Assembly: GCA_016758965.1 (NCBI GenBank)
Contig: JAEPRB010000389.1
Location: forward strand, 1 to 27,413
DNA: 27,413 nt
From: Circinella minor
Taxonomy: Eukaryota > Mucoromycota > Mucoromycetes > Mucorales > Lichtheimiaceae
Reading direction: 5' to 3'
Below are positions 11,075-23,414 of this stretch, in pieces. A program made the translations under genes and the position numbers. Under the pieces are notes generated by a model, which made no database searches, was not told where the DNA came from, and was given only the letters and a program-made list of their open reading frames with translations. Numbering within the stretch: position 1 is the stretch's first letter; each line of letters begins with the position of its first letter.

Positions 11075-11962
11075 TGTCTGTTAATAAAATAAGATTGTTG
11101 TTGATTCAATAAAAAAAAAAAAAGGAGAAAGGAAAACACAAAATTGTCGTTCAATCGATTGAAGAAAAAAAAAAATGTTGATTTGAATTTCGTTTTTATA
11201 TAATAAGGATGAAATATATAGAAAAAAAAAAAAAAGAAATATATAGGTTAGTAAAATCATCCATCTGATTCCATCCATCCGTTCTTTTGATGGATGAATC
11301 CATCCTTCCTATGGATATATAGATATATCATATATCTTTTCTTTTCTTTTTTTTGATATCATTATATTGTATTCATACATACTACTTAATGGACCAGTGA
11401 GAAAGGAGGTTCATCGTATAGCCAACAACGACCCGCTTTCTAACCTTTCCGGTTGAAAGTAACTCCGTTCATTTATTAGCCAATAAATTTAAATCATAAT
11501 TCCGCCTCCTAATTTTTTTTTTTTTTTCAACCACGCATATATAAAGTTCTTATTTTTTTTGGGATGAGGATGGATTATTAACAGTATATTTATTTCAATG
11601 AAGAACATGATACAACTCTTTTGATCAATCATTATTATACAAAGCAATAGTGATGAATCTTGTCTATACCTTTGTAATGACTAGAAGGTTTGCTCCAGAT
11701 ATCATAACCCCTTATTTTATTCAACTTATAATTGTACTACACAAAACAATTAATTTCATAGTATGCAAAAATGGTTGATTTCACTCTTTTTTTATGAGTT
11801 CAATACGCACATAAAAAAAAAAAAGACCTCCCTTCCCCAAATACCAATAATACAAAAAAAAAAAAAAAAAAAATGATGAGGATAAAAAATATATTTATAA
11901 ATGTACATTATCAGTTATCAGATTCACTACTTTTTTTTTTTTGGTTGTTTATATATAAAGAA
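11075..11962. promoter_or_regulatory. RPL13 upstream region / 3' flank of the aminotransferase gene
   Basis: This must hold the RPL13 promoter and 5' UTR and, beyond them, the 3' UTR of the aminotransferase gene. The GC-richer stretch 11388-11480 (CAACAACGACCCGCTTTC, then the small inverted pair CTTTC...GAAAG around CCGGTT) is the most promoter-like part. Long A/T homopolymers flank it (11512-11527, 11854-11872). No named ribosomal-protein promoter element was recognised. Confidence 0.45.
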
Positions 11963-13948
11963 TTAGTCTCGGTATTCAGTCATGAAATCCTTGTGAAACT
12001 TTTCAATGTTTGAACAGAATTGATCAAATAAATGTTCTTCTGGTAAAAAGGTACTATGAAATGAAAAAAAAAAATCAGCTTGAAATGTATTCATTTAGGT
12101 ACCCAGTCTCCCACTTTATAATATATTTTACCTTCTGAAATGCCATGTATTATCTTCTTGACCAAAACCTGAACCAGGAATAACACAAACACCAGTTGCT
12201 TCAAGCATCTTAAGAGCATAGAAAGCATCTGTAGCAATACCAGCATCCTTGGCAGCTTTAATGGCTTTATTGGGAAGACGAACACGTGGGAACAAATACA
12301 TTGCACCTTCAGCATCATTACAAGTAACATTTTCTAAACCATTAAAGCAAGAAGCTAACTTGGTAGCACGACGTTGAAGTGATTCAAAGATACCTTTTGT
12401 TTCCTTATTATATTGTTCATAGGAAGCATCCCCTTCCACAGGTGGATTGGTCATTAAATCAGTCATAATTTGACCATGAACGTTAGGACATAATGAAATG
12501 GAGGCTACTTTATAAAGTTGTGCCAAAACATCTTCATCAATGTTGACACATTCCAAGTAACCACCACGACGACCACATTCACCAATCATACCCTTGGAAG
12601 TAGAATGGAAAGAAAAGAGTTCAACATTATTATAGTCATTACCCATGGAACGCAATACTTTTTTGAAACTGTGGAAAGGACGTTGATGAGGTTTATAAAT
12701 ATTGGTTTGATAGACTTCATCAGCAAGTAAAACCAAATTTTCTTTTTGACAGAAATCAATGATTTGACGAATATTTTCTTCTGTAAGACATTGACCTGTT
12801 GGGTTGCCTGGGTTAATAATAGCTAAAGCACGTACATCCACATCTTTAGCACGAGCTTCATCCACAGATTTTTTTAAATCTTCGACACTTAATCCCCAAT
12901 CTTGATCTTCTTTTAAATAATAGGGTACTGGAGTTGCATTGATGAGAGATAATGTAGCGGAATATAATGGGTATTGTGGAATGGGACTAACAAAGAAAAA
13001 AGGGGGAGAATGGCTTTTAGGTTAGTAAAAAAAAAAAAAAAAAATCACGTGTTGTATGTTTAGATGAACAATGAAAATAAAAAAGAGAATACTAACATCA
13101 TAATACCACTCTTTTCATTTTCGGTCAACATTTGTAAAACAGTTTGTACACCAGCAGAAGCACCTTGCGTAAGATAAATATGATCGGGATTGGCTGGATA
13201 ACCATCACGACGTTCAAGGAATTTTGCAATATTTTCACGAATATGAGGAATACCTTGAGAATGAGAATAAGCACCTACACTACCAATATGTTTTAATAAA
13301 AGTTCAGCACGATCAATAGCATCTTGAGGATAAAGTTTTAATAAATCATCACGATGTTCGGGTTTAAGAAGTTCTGGATTGTCACACAAAGAGGCCACTT
13401 GACGAAAGAAAGTGATTGGTTTTTGATTGAGTTGTTGTGGGTTACCAATATTACAAAATACAACACGATCAAAACCAAGTGATTTATCATTTTGTAATTG
13501 CTATTTTAATATTAAAAAATAATAATAATAATAATAATAATAATAAGAAATGGTTAATTGAATTTAGATTTTTAAAAAAGTAAGAGAGAGATCGCTTTTC
13601 AAAAATATAAAAAAAAAAAAAAAAATCTACAGTGACTCATATTAGATATATATATATTTACCTTGTTTAAAGCTTCAGCACGAATAGGTAAAGCACCACG
13701 TACAGCATATTCAGCATTTCGAATATGTGGGTTAATTCTAGCAGTTGTTAAAACCTTGCCTTTTTTTTTTTTAAAGTAAAGTAAAATAAAAATAGAATGA
13801 GAATGAGAATGAGTTTAATATTAAAACGCGTTTTTTTTTCTTTTTACTTACCTTTAGTAGTACTAGTAGAAGCAGCACGTAAAGTACGATAATAAAGATT
13901 GGATTGACGTGTTGTCAAAGAAGTTGTTCTATAGATATTATGAAACAT
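11963..13948 (-). CDS. Alanine aminotransferase, probably mitochondrial, 514 aa
   Basis: This PLP enzyme interconverts alanine + 2-oxoglutarate and pyruvate + glutamate. Exons (minus): 13948-13852, 13759-13662, 13500-13097, 12986-12132, 12053-11963; total 1545 nt with phase conserved. The first about 32 residues (MFHNIYRTTSLTTRQSNLYY...) are rich in Arg/Ser/Thr with no acidic residues, like a mitochondrial presequence. Family motifs include VVFCNIGNPQQL, YSHSQGIPHIRENIA, LTQGASAGVQ, INPGNPTGQ (about 257-265), LADEVYQ (Asp289) and SFHSTSKGMIGECGRRGGY. Lys331 in the latter is the expected Schiff-base lysine. The C-terminus has GVCVIPGSGFGQ. Length and motifs fit class-I ALT/GPT enzymes rather than tyrosine or aspartate aminotransferases. 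An (AAT)n tract lies in intron 2. Confidence 0.95.
13519..13547. repeat. (AAT)n microsatellite in aminotransferase intron 2
   Basis: About nine tandem ATA/AAT units lie inside the intron between the second and third coding exons. It is a simple repeat, likely length-polymorphic between strains. Confidence 0.9.
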
Positions 13949-14814
13949 TTTCTAGAAAGAAAAGTTTAAATATCAATAAATGTAATCAATTCATTATATA
14001 TTTTTATACTTACTTTTTTCTAAAAAAATAGTAGAAAAGAAAAGTTTAAGGGGGGAACGTATTTGATATTAAAAAAAACTTTATCTCTGATGTTATTTTA
14101 CTCCACATCTTTTTTTTTTTTTTGACAACTCCTCAAAACCTCCGACAAATTATAAAAATTCACTCAGGAACAAAAAAGATATACCCAACAAAAAAATACC
14201 CAACAATTTTTGCTATAATTTTTTTTAGTTCACTTATAAAAAAAAAACTGGATACGTATTTTTACTTTTGATTTTTATAATCTTGTTAAATAATTTATTG
14301 AAGCCATTTAGTTAGATCATACTGACCAATCATTGGTTCCCGCTTCTTAGCTTGCATAATAACTTTCCTTTTACGGTATTATTCCGATATTTTTAAACTG
14401 ATAATATATATATTTCTTTAACCCTTTCAAAAAAAAAAAAAATATGTATTATCTCTTATGTGATAATTCATACATATTTAATAGATACAAAAGTAATCGA
14501 TTCATTTCAAATAGTGTATCTCATTCTATTGTCGTCAGTGTATACACGATTCGTGATGTATTATTATACCAACACAACACTGTAGACTAATTATTATGTA
14601 CGTATCGGAATAAATATTTGGCTAGGATAGGAAAATGTCAATATAACAATAACCACTTTTTATAGTAGTACTTTATTGATATTAATAAATGCTTTAAATG
14701 TTTATAAATGATGTGGTGTGTAACTTTAATCAAAAATTATACCTAATAAGAAAAAAAAACCTTACACAAACTATATCCAAATCTTTATTGTTATCAAAAG
14801 TATAGTTCCGACGG

Positions 14815-14845
<31 letters not shown>

Positions 14846-15395
14846 TACAGTTACTTATATGAGAGTTCAAAAAAAGTAAATTATATACACCACCTTCTAA
14901 ACCAAAGTTGTCACTAAATGATAATACATACATATGTGTATATATGTCACTCTGTGCATGAATTTATATCCTTTTTCTTTTATTATTCTCAAATATTTTG
15001 TTAATAAGTATAATTAATTTATGAGAATGAAGTGCTAAATATTATATGAGAATAACATCAGTACAAAATTATAAATGTTACGTATATCAACAGAGTGTCA
15101 TGATTTTATTATACCTAAAAAGCCCTACGTAGAGTAAGAGAAACTTTCATATGAATTTTTATTTATTTATTGTTGAGAAGTTACATGGAAATGATTTTAT
15201 TATTATTTATGTGTAATATATAAAAAAAAAACACTTTGAGAGGTTTGTCATTAAGTAATACTTGGTCGCATCTGCAAAATTCGTGTTTACCATAACAAGA
15301 TGTACAGAATTATAATCTAAGTTAATAAAAAAAAAATACAACTGTGAAAAGAGGACAGAGTGTGTACGTACTGTAATTAATGTAAGTTTTTTTTT
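13949..15395. other. Aminotransferase upstream region and AT-rich spacer
   Basis: The first few hundred bases presumably hold the aminotransferase promoter, which is T-rich; GCTATAAT near 14211 and TTATAAAAA near 14236 are only possible TATA-like sites. A spliceable upstream segment (TACTTAC near 14010) may indicate a 5' UTR intron. The rest has no supported gene. TACGTA sites recur (about 14254, 14597, 15080, 15124, 15364), and an (AAT)n microsatellite occupies 14817-14844. Confidence 0.4.
14817..14844. repeat. (AAT)n microsatellite
   Basis: A run of about nine ATA/AAT units in intergenic DNA. No other role is visible. Confidence 0.9.
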
Positions 15396-16661
15396 TAGAG
15401 AATTACTAGAACGGGCGCAACATAGAGTAGAGGGTTGTTATAGTACTACATTGTGCCCGTAGTCTGACTTTGATCTTTGATCCATTAAAAACCATTCTCA
15501 TTTGAACAATTACTTCTATCTTTTTCCATTGCTTTGGATTTTTTTTTTTTGAATATAATACTTACGTAATGAGGATGTTTTTAAATAAAGTCATCTTTGT
15601 CATTTTTATAAATACCTTTTATAATACATAAAGTATAGTATTTTATTATATAGATGAACATGTAGTAGTACGACGTAGACCATTTAATAATAACGATTAG
15701 GTATTCAAAGAGATGATAGATTGTCCAAATACTTTGTGCATATGAAAACAAGAATGTATTAAGCTAGTAATTATATACATTAGTGATACGTATCAGGATA
15801 TTTTCGTATTGTAGATAGCATTAACAATAAAAGATAATGTAAAATAATAGGAGGTACTATGAAAACAAGAAATAATGATGGTGTAATATAATAAATGATA
15901 ATATAAAAGCAAGGAGTTTTTATAAAAATATAAGATAATCAAAATACGTATTAAAAGTTAATAAAAGATCAGCATAGGCATACATTAAGTTTGTCTTGTA
16001 TTTTCTGATACGTAAACGTTTGACCCAAACGTTTCTTGACTATAGTACAGATTCTTTACTGCGTCTTTTATACAATGTTGTACGTATTGTCACGATCTTT
16101 CTAAATCAGTCGAATCTCACATTCTGGGATCAGGTATATGTTGGATAACCTGTGTTATAGATAATATCGGTGCAGTGTCTGAAGCAACAACTATTTTTTT
16201 TTTTGGGGGGGGCGAATGAGTTATACATTTATACTGAATTATAGTTTAATTACATGTAGAATATCCTTTGTTGTATACCATAATAACCATCATCAGAAGA
16301 TATTTAACATCCATTCAGAAATTTATTTTCATTTTTACGTACGCATTTTGGAATCATCACCATTTTTACTTCTTATTGTTATTTGTAGTCTATATTGTTT
16401 TCATATTCAGGTTGCTTTTCTAATTCCTATTTTATTATTATTTCTGCTCTTATAGAGCATAACTAACAGTAGTGGTCCATTTTCTGTAAATTAATGTAAA
16501 CCTATAGCAAAGGCAAAATTATTTTACATACTTAATAGCAAAAGTAATTGTTCAAGTGGGGATGGTTTTTGATGGATCAAAGTCAGACTACGGGCGCGCC
16601 GTGTAGTACTATAAACAATCCTAACATACTCCCTCTATGTTGCGTCCGTAGTCATTCTCTA
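15396..16661. mobile_element. Non-autonomous inverted-repeat element, 1262 bp, TA duplication
   Basis: The termini GAGAATTACTA...(15398) and ...TAGTCATTCTC (16659) are the ends of 117-bp imperfect inverted repeats (15398-15514 and 16543-16659). They share ACATAGAG, TATAGTACTACA, CCCGTAGTCTGACTTTGATC, AAAAACCAT and TTGAACAATTACT. TA lies immediately outside both ends (15396-15397, 16660-16661), the target duplication expected of Tc1/mariner-type elements. Each arm carries a second, inward copy of ACTACGGGC, so the arms themselves have a miniature-element structure. The 1-kb interior is AT-rich; the only sizeable frame (16216-16455, +) is hydrophobic and has no transposase motif. The element therefore needs a transposase from elsewhere. 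Confidence 0.78.
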
Positions 16662-17491
16662 TACATAATGGGTCAATATTTAAAGAAGAAATACTAACCA
16701 TCAACTATGTACTTGGCATGGGAAAACAGTAACTTGATAGATAACTACAATTTTTTTTTCTTTACGTAGTAAAGATCAAAGAGCTTGTGCGTTAAGTTTA
16801 ATATTTGGCTTTTTCTATACCAAAAGATTGTTGATTTTTCTGTATCAAAACGCGCGAAAATGCAATCATAATTTGACAATTTGTTTTGTTATATCTTGAT
16901 CGGGCGGGATTATCACTACAGATGAGATAAGTGGAACAGATGGAGAAAGAGAGTATTTGGATCAAGAAGTGAGAAAGTGAATGTATTTGTTAAGTTATTA
17001 TTTTTATTTAAGTGTACTGATAGATACGTAGTTGTTGATTTAATACGATTGTTTTTTTTTTAAAAAAAAAATATATATGAAGGGAGCATTTGTAATATAA
17101 ATGTCATGCTCCATGAGACATCATTTACCAGAACTTCAAACTCATGTCTATATCGCATTTTAGGAAATAAAATTTACACCAGTCATTTGTTTCTATGTAT
17201 AATTAGAGTGAATGTATATTAGTTATTATTATCCTATTATTATGACGAGTAACAAATAATAAAAGAGGGATCAATAAGTCGGGAAGTGTTTTTTTTTTAG
17301 ATGACTTTAAATATAAAAAAAGTTTAACTCTTGTATAGTAAGATATACAGTATATTATATAAATACGACAGAAAGTAATTATGTGGCAAGTAGAATAGCC
17401 TACAACAAGTTTACGAATAAAAGAGGCATATAGAATAGTGTAGTAGTAAACAAGAAAAATAGACCAGAGGCCTTTCGTTTTGGCACTACAA
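16662..17491. other. AT-rich spacer and 3' flank of the kelch gene
   Basis: No gene is seen. The segment 16830-16990 is less AT-biased (CGGGCGGGATTATC, AAACGCGCGAAA) but has no coding pattern I can support. The 3' UTR of the kelch gene should lie just left of 17492. Confidence 0.4.
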
Positions 17492-19912
17492 CTATGCGCC
17501 AGAGTCAGGTTTAACTGATTTTACCATAGCTCGCGGTAATGAGTACTCTACATCATGGTCCCTGTTGACTGACAGTAAGCCATCAGGCTTTTCTGTCCTA
17601 TGGAAAACTGGTGGCTGGCCTTGAATTATAAGAGGAATATGTTGATCTTTAGAAGATGGGTGTGATGTGCTACCATTTCGTTGTGAATCTAGATAAAAAA
17701 AAATATTAATTGTTAGGTATGTTATAGATATGTGCTCAAATGAATACACAAATAAGCACTCACGCTCTTTTTCATTTGGAGGCATCCTATCATTAGTGTA
17801 TTTGTAATCTTTTTCTTCCAACTTTCGGTTTTTTCTTCTTCGTATGAAGAAGAAAATAAAAAGTCCGGCAATGATGGCAAGACCTGCCACACCACCAACC
17901 ACTATTCCCACTATCGTCCCAGTACTAACTGCAAATTGGTTGGAACCGTCAGTGTTATTTCCCTGGCTTCCGCTATCTTTACTGTCTCCGCCATTATTAG
18001 CCGTTGTCGATAGAGCTTCAGGCGTCAAAGCACTAACAGAGGTAACCCAAGACCATTTATTGATATCCATTACCCGCACTTCATTAGAGAGACTAAAATA
18101 AGCTGTAGCTGGATTGTCACTATTTACAGCTCCAAACATGACGAATAAATAATCTCCAGCAACAACAGCTGAATAAATAATGTATATGCGTGTTAAAATA
18201 GTCAATAAAAAAAAAAAAAAAAAAGCGTACTACTACGTACTAGTGCATGGAGCTTTTCTAAAACTAATAAATCTATTATAATAAGTATTTGTCATGAGAT
18301 AAAAAAAAAGAATTACATACCAGAATGACCAAGTACTCCCAAATTACTGGAAGTTCCTTCTAATGTTCTAGTGCTCCACTGAAGATTACCATCCTGGGTG
18401 CTTAATATATAGAAATAATCATCTCGTGTTTGACTGTTGTTCGCTTGAATAATTATATTTCAATTACCAATGTCAATAAATTTGGTTATTACTGATTTCT
18501 ATATTTTATGGATATCAAATGTTAAACTATTTAACTCAGGGTTACCTGGATTTTGCCCGCCAAATAAAATAATCTCCCCTGTACTTGGCTCTATCAGATA
18601 TATACAAAGATACTTAAAAAAAAAAACTGCAGTTCTATCATTTTATATGTAATATATACACAGTACACATAATAATGCATCCACTAAAAGCTAAATCATA
18701 TTAGAGAAACTACGTAAACATACTTAAATTGACTGTATGGCGAATTCTTGTTGATGGAGTTATTGATCCGCCGATACCTTGGGTTTGCCATGCACCAGTA
18801 TCTGTGTTATACAATAGAACGCTGTCCATTGGATTTTCACTTCTTTTATTCGATGCTGTCGTATAGCCACCAAGATAATAAATAGAGATTCCGACAAGCA
18901 CTGGCTTAGCATAGGTATACCCTGCTGCCGCCAAACTCCCAGTGCCCCATTGCCAATTCTATGCATTATAAAAGATACGATCAGAGAGAGTCATTAATTA
19001 TTCGTAAGTAATCATTGAGAAAAAAAAAAGTAGATTCAATTTACTGCAACGTTAAATGTGTACATCTGCCGAGGATATCTCTCATCACCACTTTCCATAT
19101 CACCGGTCCATGTATTTCTTATAATAAAGTAGAGTTTGGTAACACATTTCAGTTTTTGAAAGCTATACAAATCAAGATCCTATAATACAATAACCCACAT
19201 AATATTATCATTATATACCTCAGTCCGCCCCAAATGTAAATTGTCGAATTATCTGGTCCAAGTATTGCTGATTGTGTTTGACTACAATGGATATGTAATT
19301 AATTATATATCCACCACTACTATCCCTACTACTAACTTAGATATTGCACTATTTAAATAACAAAATATATATATTTACACTCTACTTCCACGTTGAGCTG
19401 GACTGATTTCTTTCCAACCAGCATTGATATCTGTTGTATTGATATAGGCAGCTTTATACCTAGTAAGCACTAGAGATGATATGCCCCCGCCGTGCATAAA
19501 AATGGTATTTTGATTTGGTATGACTTCCATTGCAAAATTAGTGTTTTCTCCAGCATCTTGGGTTATGTGTTCCCATCCATTTTGCATATCAGTAACTTGC
19601 CAATCCTGTGTCAGGCTCATACTAAAAAAATATTGATCAAAACTAGATGTTGCACCCCCACCATCCGCAAATCGCTGCCCTCCGTAACAATAAATTTTGG
19701 CTTCCGTAGTCATGTACCCGCATACTAAAAATCATGAAATGTTTTAATAAAAAAAAAAATTAGGAAGCATTATGTTTATTATTATACTCTTAAAATAATT
19801 AATAGTGTTACGTACTTGGATCAGCGCGAGGTTGTGGTGCAAGTGCATGAACTAATACCCCAGAAATTAATAATAATAGAAAAAGACTTTTTGTCACAAG
19901 CGCTTTTTTCAT
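17492..19912 (-). CDS. Secretory-pathway kelch-repeat membrane protein, 527 aa
   Basis: Exons (minus): 19912-19816, 19724-19379, 19281-19219, 19117-19045, 18958-18724, 18590-18546, 18443-18321, 18168-17764, 17688-17492; 1584 nt, phases consistent. A signal peptide (MKKALVTKSLFLLLLISGVLVHA) is followed by a kelch/galactose-oxidase-like propeller (about 33-375) with strand motifs IYCYGGQRF, TIFMHGGG, TIYIWGGLR, IYYLGGYT and IILFGGQNP. A Ser/Gly/Asn-rich stalk leads to one membrane segment (about 412-436, GIVVGGVAGLAIIAGLFIFFF) and a basic stop-transfer RRRKNRK. The cytosolic tail is about 90 residues. Predicted topology is type I. The pattern recalls a family I associate with Mucoromycota cell-surface proteins; ligand and role are unknown. 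The exon 6/7 junction is the weakest part of the model. Confidence 0.85.
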
Positions 19913-21218
19913 TGTTTTATTTGTGATAAACAATTTAGTTATGAAAGAAGAAAAGAAAGCGTATAATAAAACAAAAATCACGTTTGGCTTTTAATATGCT
20001 ATTCTAAGCCCTCGTACAACCACCCCCAGCATCACAACCAATGCCTCCGTACTAGTTCTCCATCTTTGGCTGTTAAATCATGTTTTAAAATCACTTGGAA
20101 CATTATCACTTCAACAAAAAGTGCCAATAGTGTAAAGGGACCTTGCAGTAAATGATATACAATATATATATTGCATTAATTTACAGTAATAATATACAGA
20201 TTTTGAAATAATCGTAAAGTCATTTTAGTCACTGTACAAAACATTGCTTGAGAGTAAAAAAAAAAAAAACTATAAATCATCTTGTGTAGCTGTGACTTTT
20301 AACTTTGTGTAAATGTGGCACACTAGCCCTATAAGAACAAGATTTTTACGTAACTTAATTTTTTTTGCCGTTCTTTGACTTTGGATCACCCATCAAACAA
20401 CTTTTTTACCAGTCCAGCTTATTCATCAGTACCTCATAAAGTAGAAATATTTTTCCTTATATATTATGAGGTATTGAGACGTCACTATTATAACTCTTAA
20501 TAGTGACCAATTTTAAAATACTTTAATGCAGGAGGTTGCTTTTATGTTACAGTAGTGTCCCGATACTTTGGTTGTTTTGGCCAGGAATAGTTGCAAAATA
20601 GAGTAGTAGAGAGGTTTGGGTTAAGTTATTTTCACGAAAATACGGTGTATGAATAACGCTAAAACCTTTCACCGTTCCAATAAAAATATGTGAAATTTAG
20701 TTTTCATAGCATTGTTGTGTTACTAAACATTTCATCTATCTATTTGGGTTCGAATGAAATTTAGATGGGACATACCTAATTTGGTATTAGTGGGGTAAAA
20801 GTAAAGCTGCTTGGGCCTCATTTTTCCTCTCTTGCTTACTTGATATGGTAGTAATGCTAAAATATCTCATTATGCATCCAATGAAGATTTTGTCTATCAT
20901 CAATACTTCACATCTTGGTAGCTTACCATCCCTCTTCTTTTTTTTTTTTTCTGCTTGAAAGATTGCTGCTACGTACTTTTATTGTTTGCTGACTTATGAC
21001 GGCGAAATCTGATTCTATGTTGGTGAAATCGAAATTAAAATCTTTATTATATTCAACTTTTTGAAGACAAATGAAATCTGGTTACTGTTCATATTGTTGC
21101 TGTGTTAATTATTTATAAATTGTCAATAAAGGACGTTGAAGCAAGTTTGATTATCCTTTGGGTAGTTTAAGAGACATTCAGCTCAGCTTACGTACACGTA
21201 CTATCATATATATCAAAA
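19913..21218. other. Kelch-gene upstream region and AT-rich spacer with two small hairpins
   Basis: The kelch promoter should lie just right of 19912. No other gene is supported. Two perfect 10-bp hairpins lie in tandem at 20430-20473 and 20481-20507. The region 20520-21180 is less AT-extreme and could be old repeat or gene debris, but no protein motif is readable. Confidence 0.4.
20430..20507. repeat. Two consecutive perfect hairpins
   Basis: TACCTCATAA (20430-20439) pairs with TTATGAGGTA (20464-20473) across a 24-nt loop. Seven bases further on, GTCACTATTA (20481-20490) pairs with TAATAGTGAC (20498-20507) across a 7-nt loop. Both stems are perfect over 10 bp. Function is unknown; they may be remnants of a small mobile element. 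Confidence 0.75.
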
Positions 21219-21550
21219 GAGAATTACTACGGGCGCAGCATAGAGCAGAGGGGGGGGGGCATGTTAGGATCGTTATGGCACGCTGCGCCTGATAGTGTAA
21301 TTTCTATTTTTATTTTTTAAGCAGAACAACAATAAGCTGTCACACCAAACAATTCTATTCTTCTATAAATGTAGCTTAAGCTATAAATCATTATATCATG
21401 ACCCTTTTTCTTTATTTTATATTTTCTAAGTTTGACTAGTTCGTAATACTGGTGAGTATTTTTATTATTATAACCCTATCAATTATTTTGTCTAGCATAT
21501 CTTTTTAAGTGAATTTATATTTATTACGGGTCACGCCCGTAGTTATTCTC
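21219..21550. mobile_element. 332-bp relative of the GAGAAT...ACTACGGGCG element
   Basis: The left end GAGAATTACTACGGGCGCAG and the right end CGCCCGTAGTTATTCTC form a 17-bp inverted repeat with one mismatch. The first about 85 bp also match the arms of the 15398-16659 element (CATAGAG, ATGTTAGGAT, then a diverged GCGC...GTAGT block). A run of ten G (21250-21259) interrupts the left arm. No TA duplication is visible (AAAA and TTTT flank the ends), so this copy may be rearranged or its ends may derive from two insertions. There is no coding capacity. Confidence 0.62.
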
Positions 21551-23414
21551 TTTTTTTAATGTCCCAATAAGGAGTACTACTATATATTATTATTGTGTTT
21601 TTCTTAAACTTCTTCATTCAATACGTAATGCAATCTCGAATTATATTTTTATTGTTTTATATACTTCTATGATGAATGATCTTAAAACTGATATTTACGA
21701 ATAAATTTACAGATATTGTTATGATTCTTTTATCATTCACGTTTTTATGTACGTATATTAATGCTACGTACTTATTATGAAAAAAAGATGATAAATACAA
21801 CATTATTATTATGATTTGTCATTCTTAATGATATGTATTTCAAATTATATAATAATATATTATATGTCTACAATTAATATATGTTATTTATATTATGTTC
21901 ATCAAAAATAGCTAAAAGAATTTTTTTTTTTAAAGACAATTGAACTTTAGTAACGTAAAAAAGGGTGGGAGGATTGACCTAAAACGCGGATTTTAACATT
22001 TCATTTGTGCAACCAAGAAAATTGGTACGTAAACAGTATGAACCATTATTAGTAAAATTATTTGTTTTAATTTACTTTTTATAAATGAAGAATGATCCAT
22101 TTTATTATTGTAATCATTTAGAATATACATGATAAAATAATAATGTTATAAGATTTATAAACATGATTTTTATAATAGATTTCAAAGATTTTCATCGGAT
22201 TGATCGTGACGATAAATAAAAAAAAGAGGATGTAATACACAAAATGAAAACTAATCATGTATTAATGGAAATCATTATTTTTTTTTCTTCCAGTAGAATA
22301 TATAAAAGTTATGTATGACGAGAAAATATATATTTCTGATTTATTTTTATGATTATTTCGTATGATCTCTACCTATGATAGCTGCGTATTTATAAAGTTG
22401 ATTAAGTAATAAGAAGAGAATTCTTATTACAGAAAATATATTATTGATATTATAATCTTGATGTGATTTCCACGTGGAAAAGTGTATAAATCACTATTAT
22501 TGTGCATTACCTATGATGGATTAAAAAGTTATTATATATCAATACGTATTTATAATTTGATTTTTTTGGTTATAAGAAAAAAGTGTATAACATCATGCAA
22601 TAATGTTTCATCATTATAATTTTTTTTTTCAATATAAAATTTTAATAAACTTTATATATAATGTTAAAAAAAAACAGTAGAGTGATCAAGTAGAAGAGGA
22701 TCTATAATCCCATCCCCTTTTTTTAATAATTTATATAAGAAGCGAAAAATAAACTAAACACAACCTATGGGTTCTCAAGTCTCTGAATTGAAATTATTTA
22801 AATAGACACACGATTAGTACAACTTGAGTGCCGATCATGAATTCATATGTGTATAAATGTTAAAAAATGATTCTTTTCCCCACACATAATAGTATTAGCA
22901 ACATATATTATGCGAAATCACCAATGAATTGACTGGAAAGAGATTATAATAATATCCATATATGGATGCATAATAATCTCATCAACTAAGTATTTTATCT
23001 TTTTTTAGGGCACATAATAGCGTGATTAAAAAAAAAAAAAAAAAAGATAAGTAATCGATTTCATTTCTTTCGTCAGCTTTATTTTATTTTTTTTTTGACA
23101 CATTATAAAAAAGTAAAGATAACTATTATAATTCAAAACTAAACTAATTTTAGCATAGATTCAATTATTAAAATGCCATACTTCATATATCTCTCTAAAT
23201 ACATATATTTTTTTTTCTCACTTACAAGAAGCTTAACTCCGCAAAAAAAAAAAAAAAAAAAGAAAAGTGTGGTAAAATAAAATGTTATAAAGATACTTCT
23301 TTTTTCTTTTCCCCCTCTTTTTTATTTAGCTCTTCACATAATTAGCAACTTTATTTGAAAGAATTCCCCCCGGATTTAAATATATAAACCAATAATAATA
23401 ATAAAAGTCAATCG
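21551..23414. other. Long AT-rich spacer upstream of the GSKIP-domain gene
   Basis: No gene is seen in about 1.9 kb. The DNA is extremely AT-rich with short palindromes such as GTAATAAGAA/TTCTTATTAC (22406-22430) and homopolymer runs (23029-23045, 23242-23261). The last 100 nt before 23415, including a T/C-rich stretch near 23297-23325, are the likely promoter and 5' UTR of the next gene. Confidence 0.4.

Noticed and set aside
10103..11080. Possible snoRNA in RPL13 introns
   Set aside because: Ribosomal-protein introns often host C/D snoRNAs, but I found no paired C (RTGATGA) and D (CTGA) boxes with a terminal stem inside these introns.
16216..16455. 79-aa hydrophobic frame inside the 1262-bp element
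   Set aside because: T-rich DNA gives Phe/Leu/Ile by chance; no transposase motif is present and a G-run precedes it.
20744..20757. GGGTTCGAATGA, resembling a tRNA B box
   Set aside because: The conserved C is missing and no acceptor, D-arm or anticodon stem can be folded around it.
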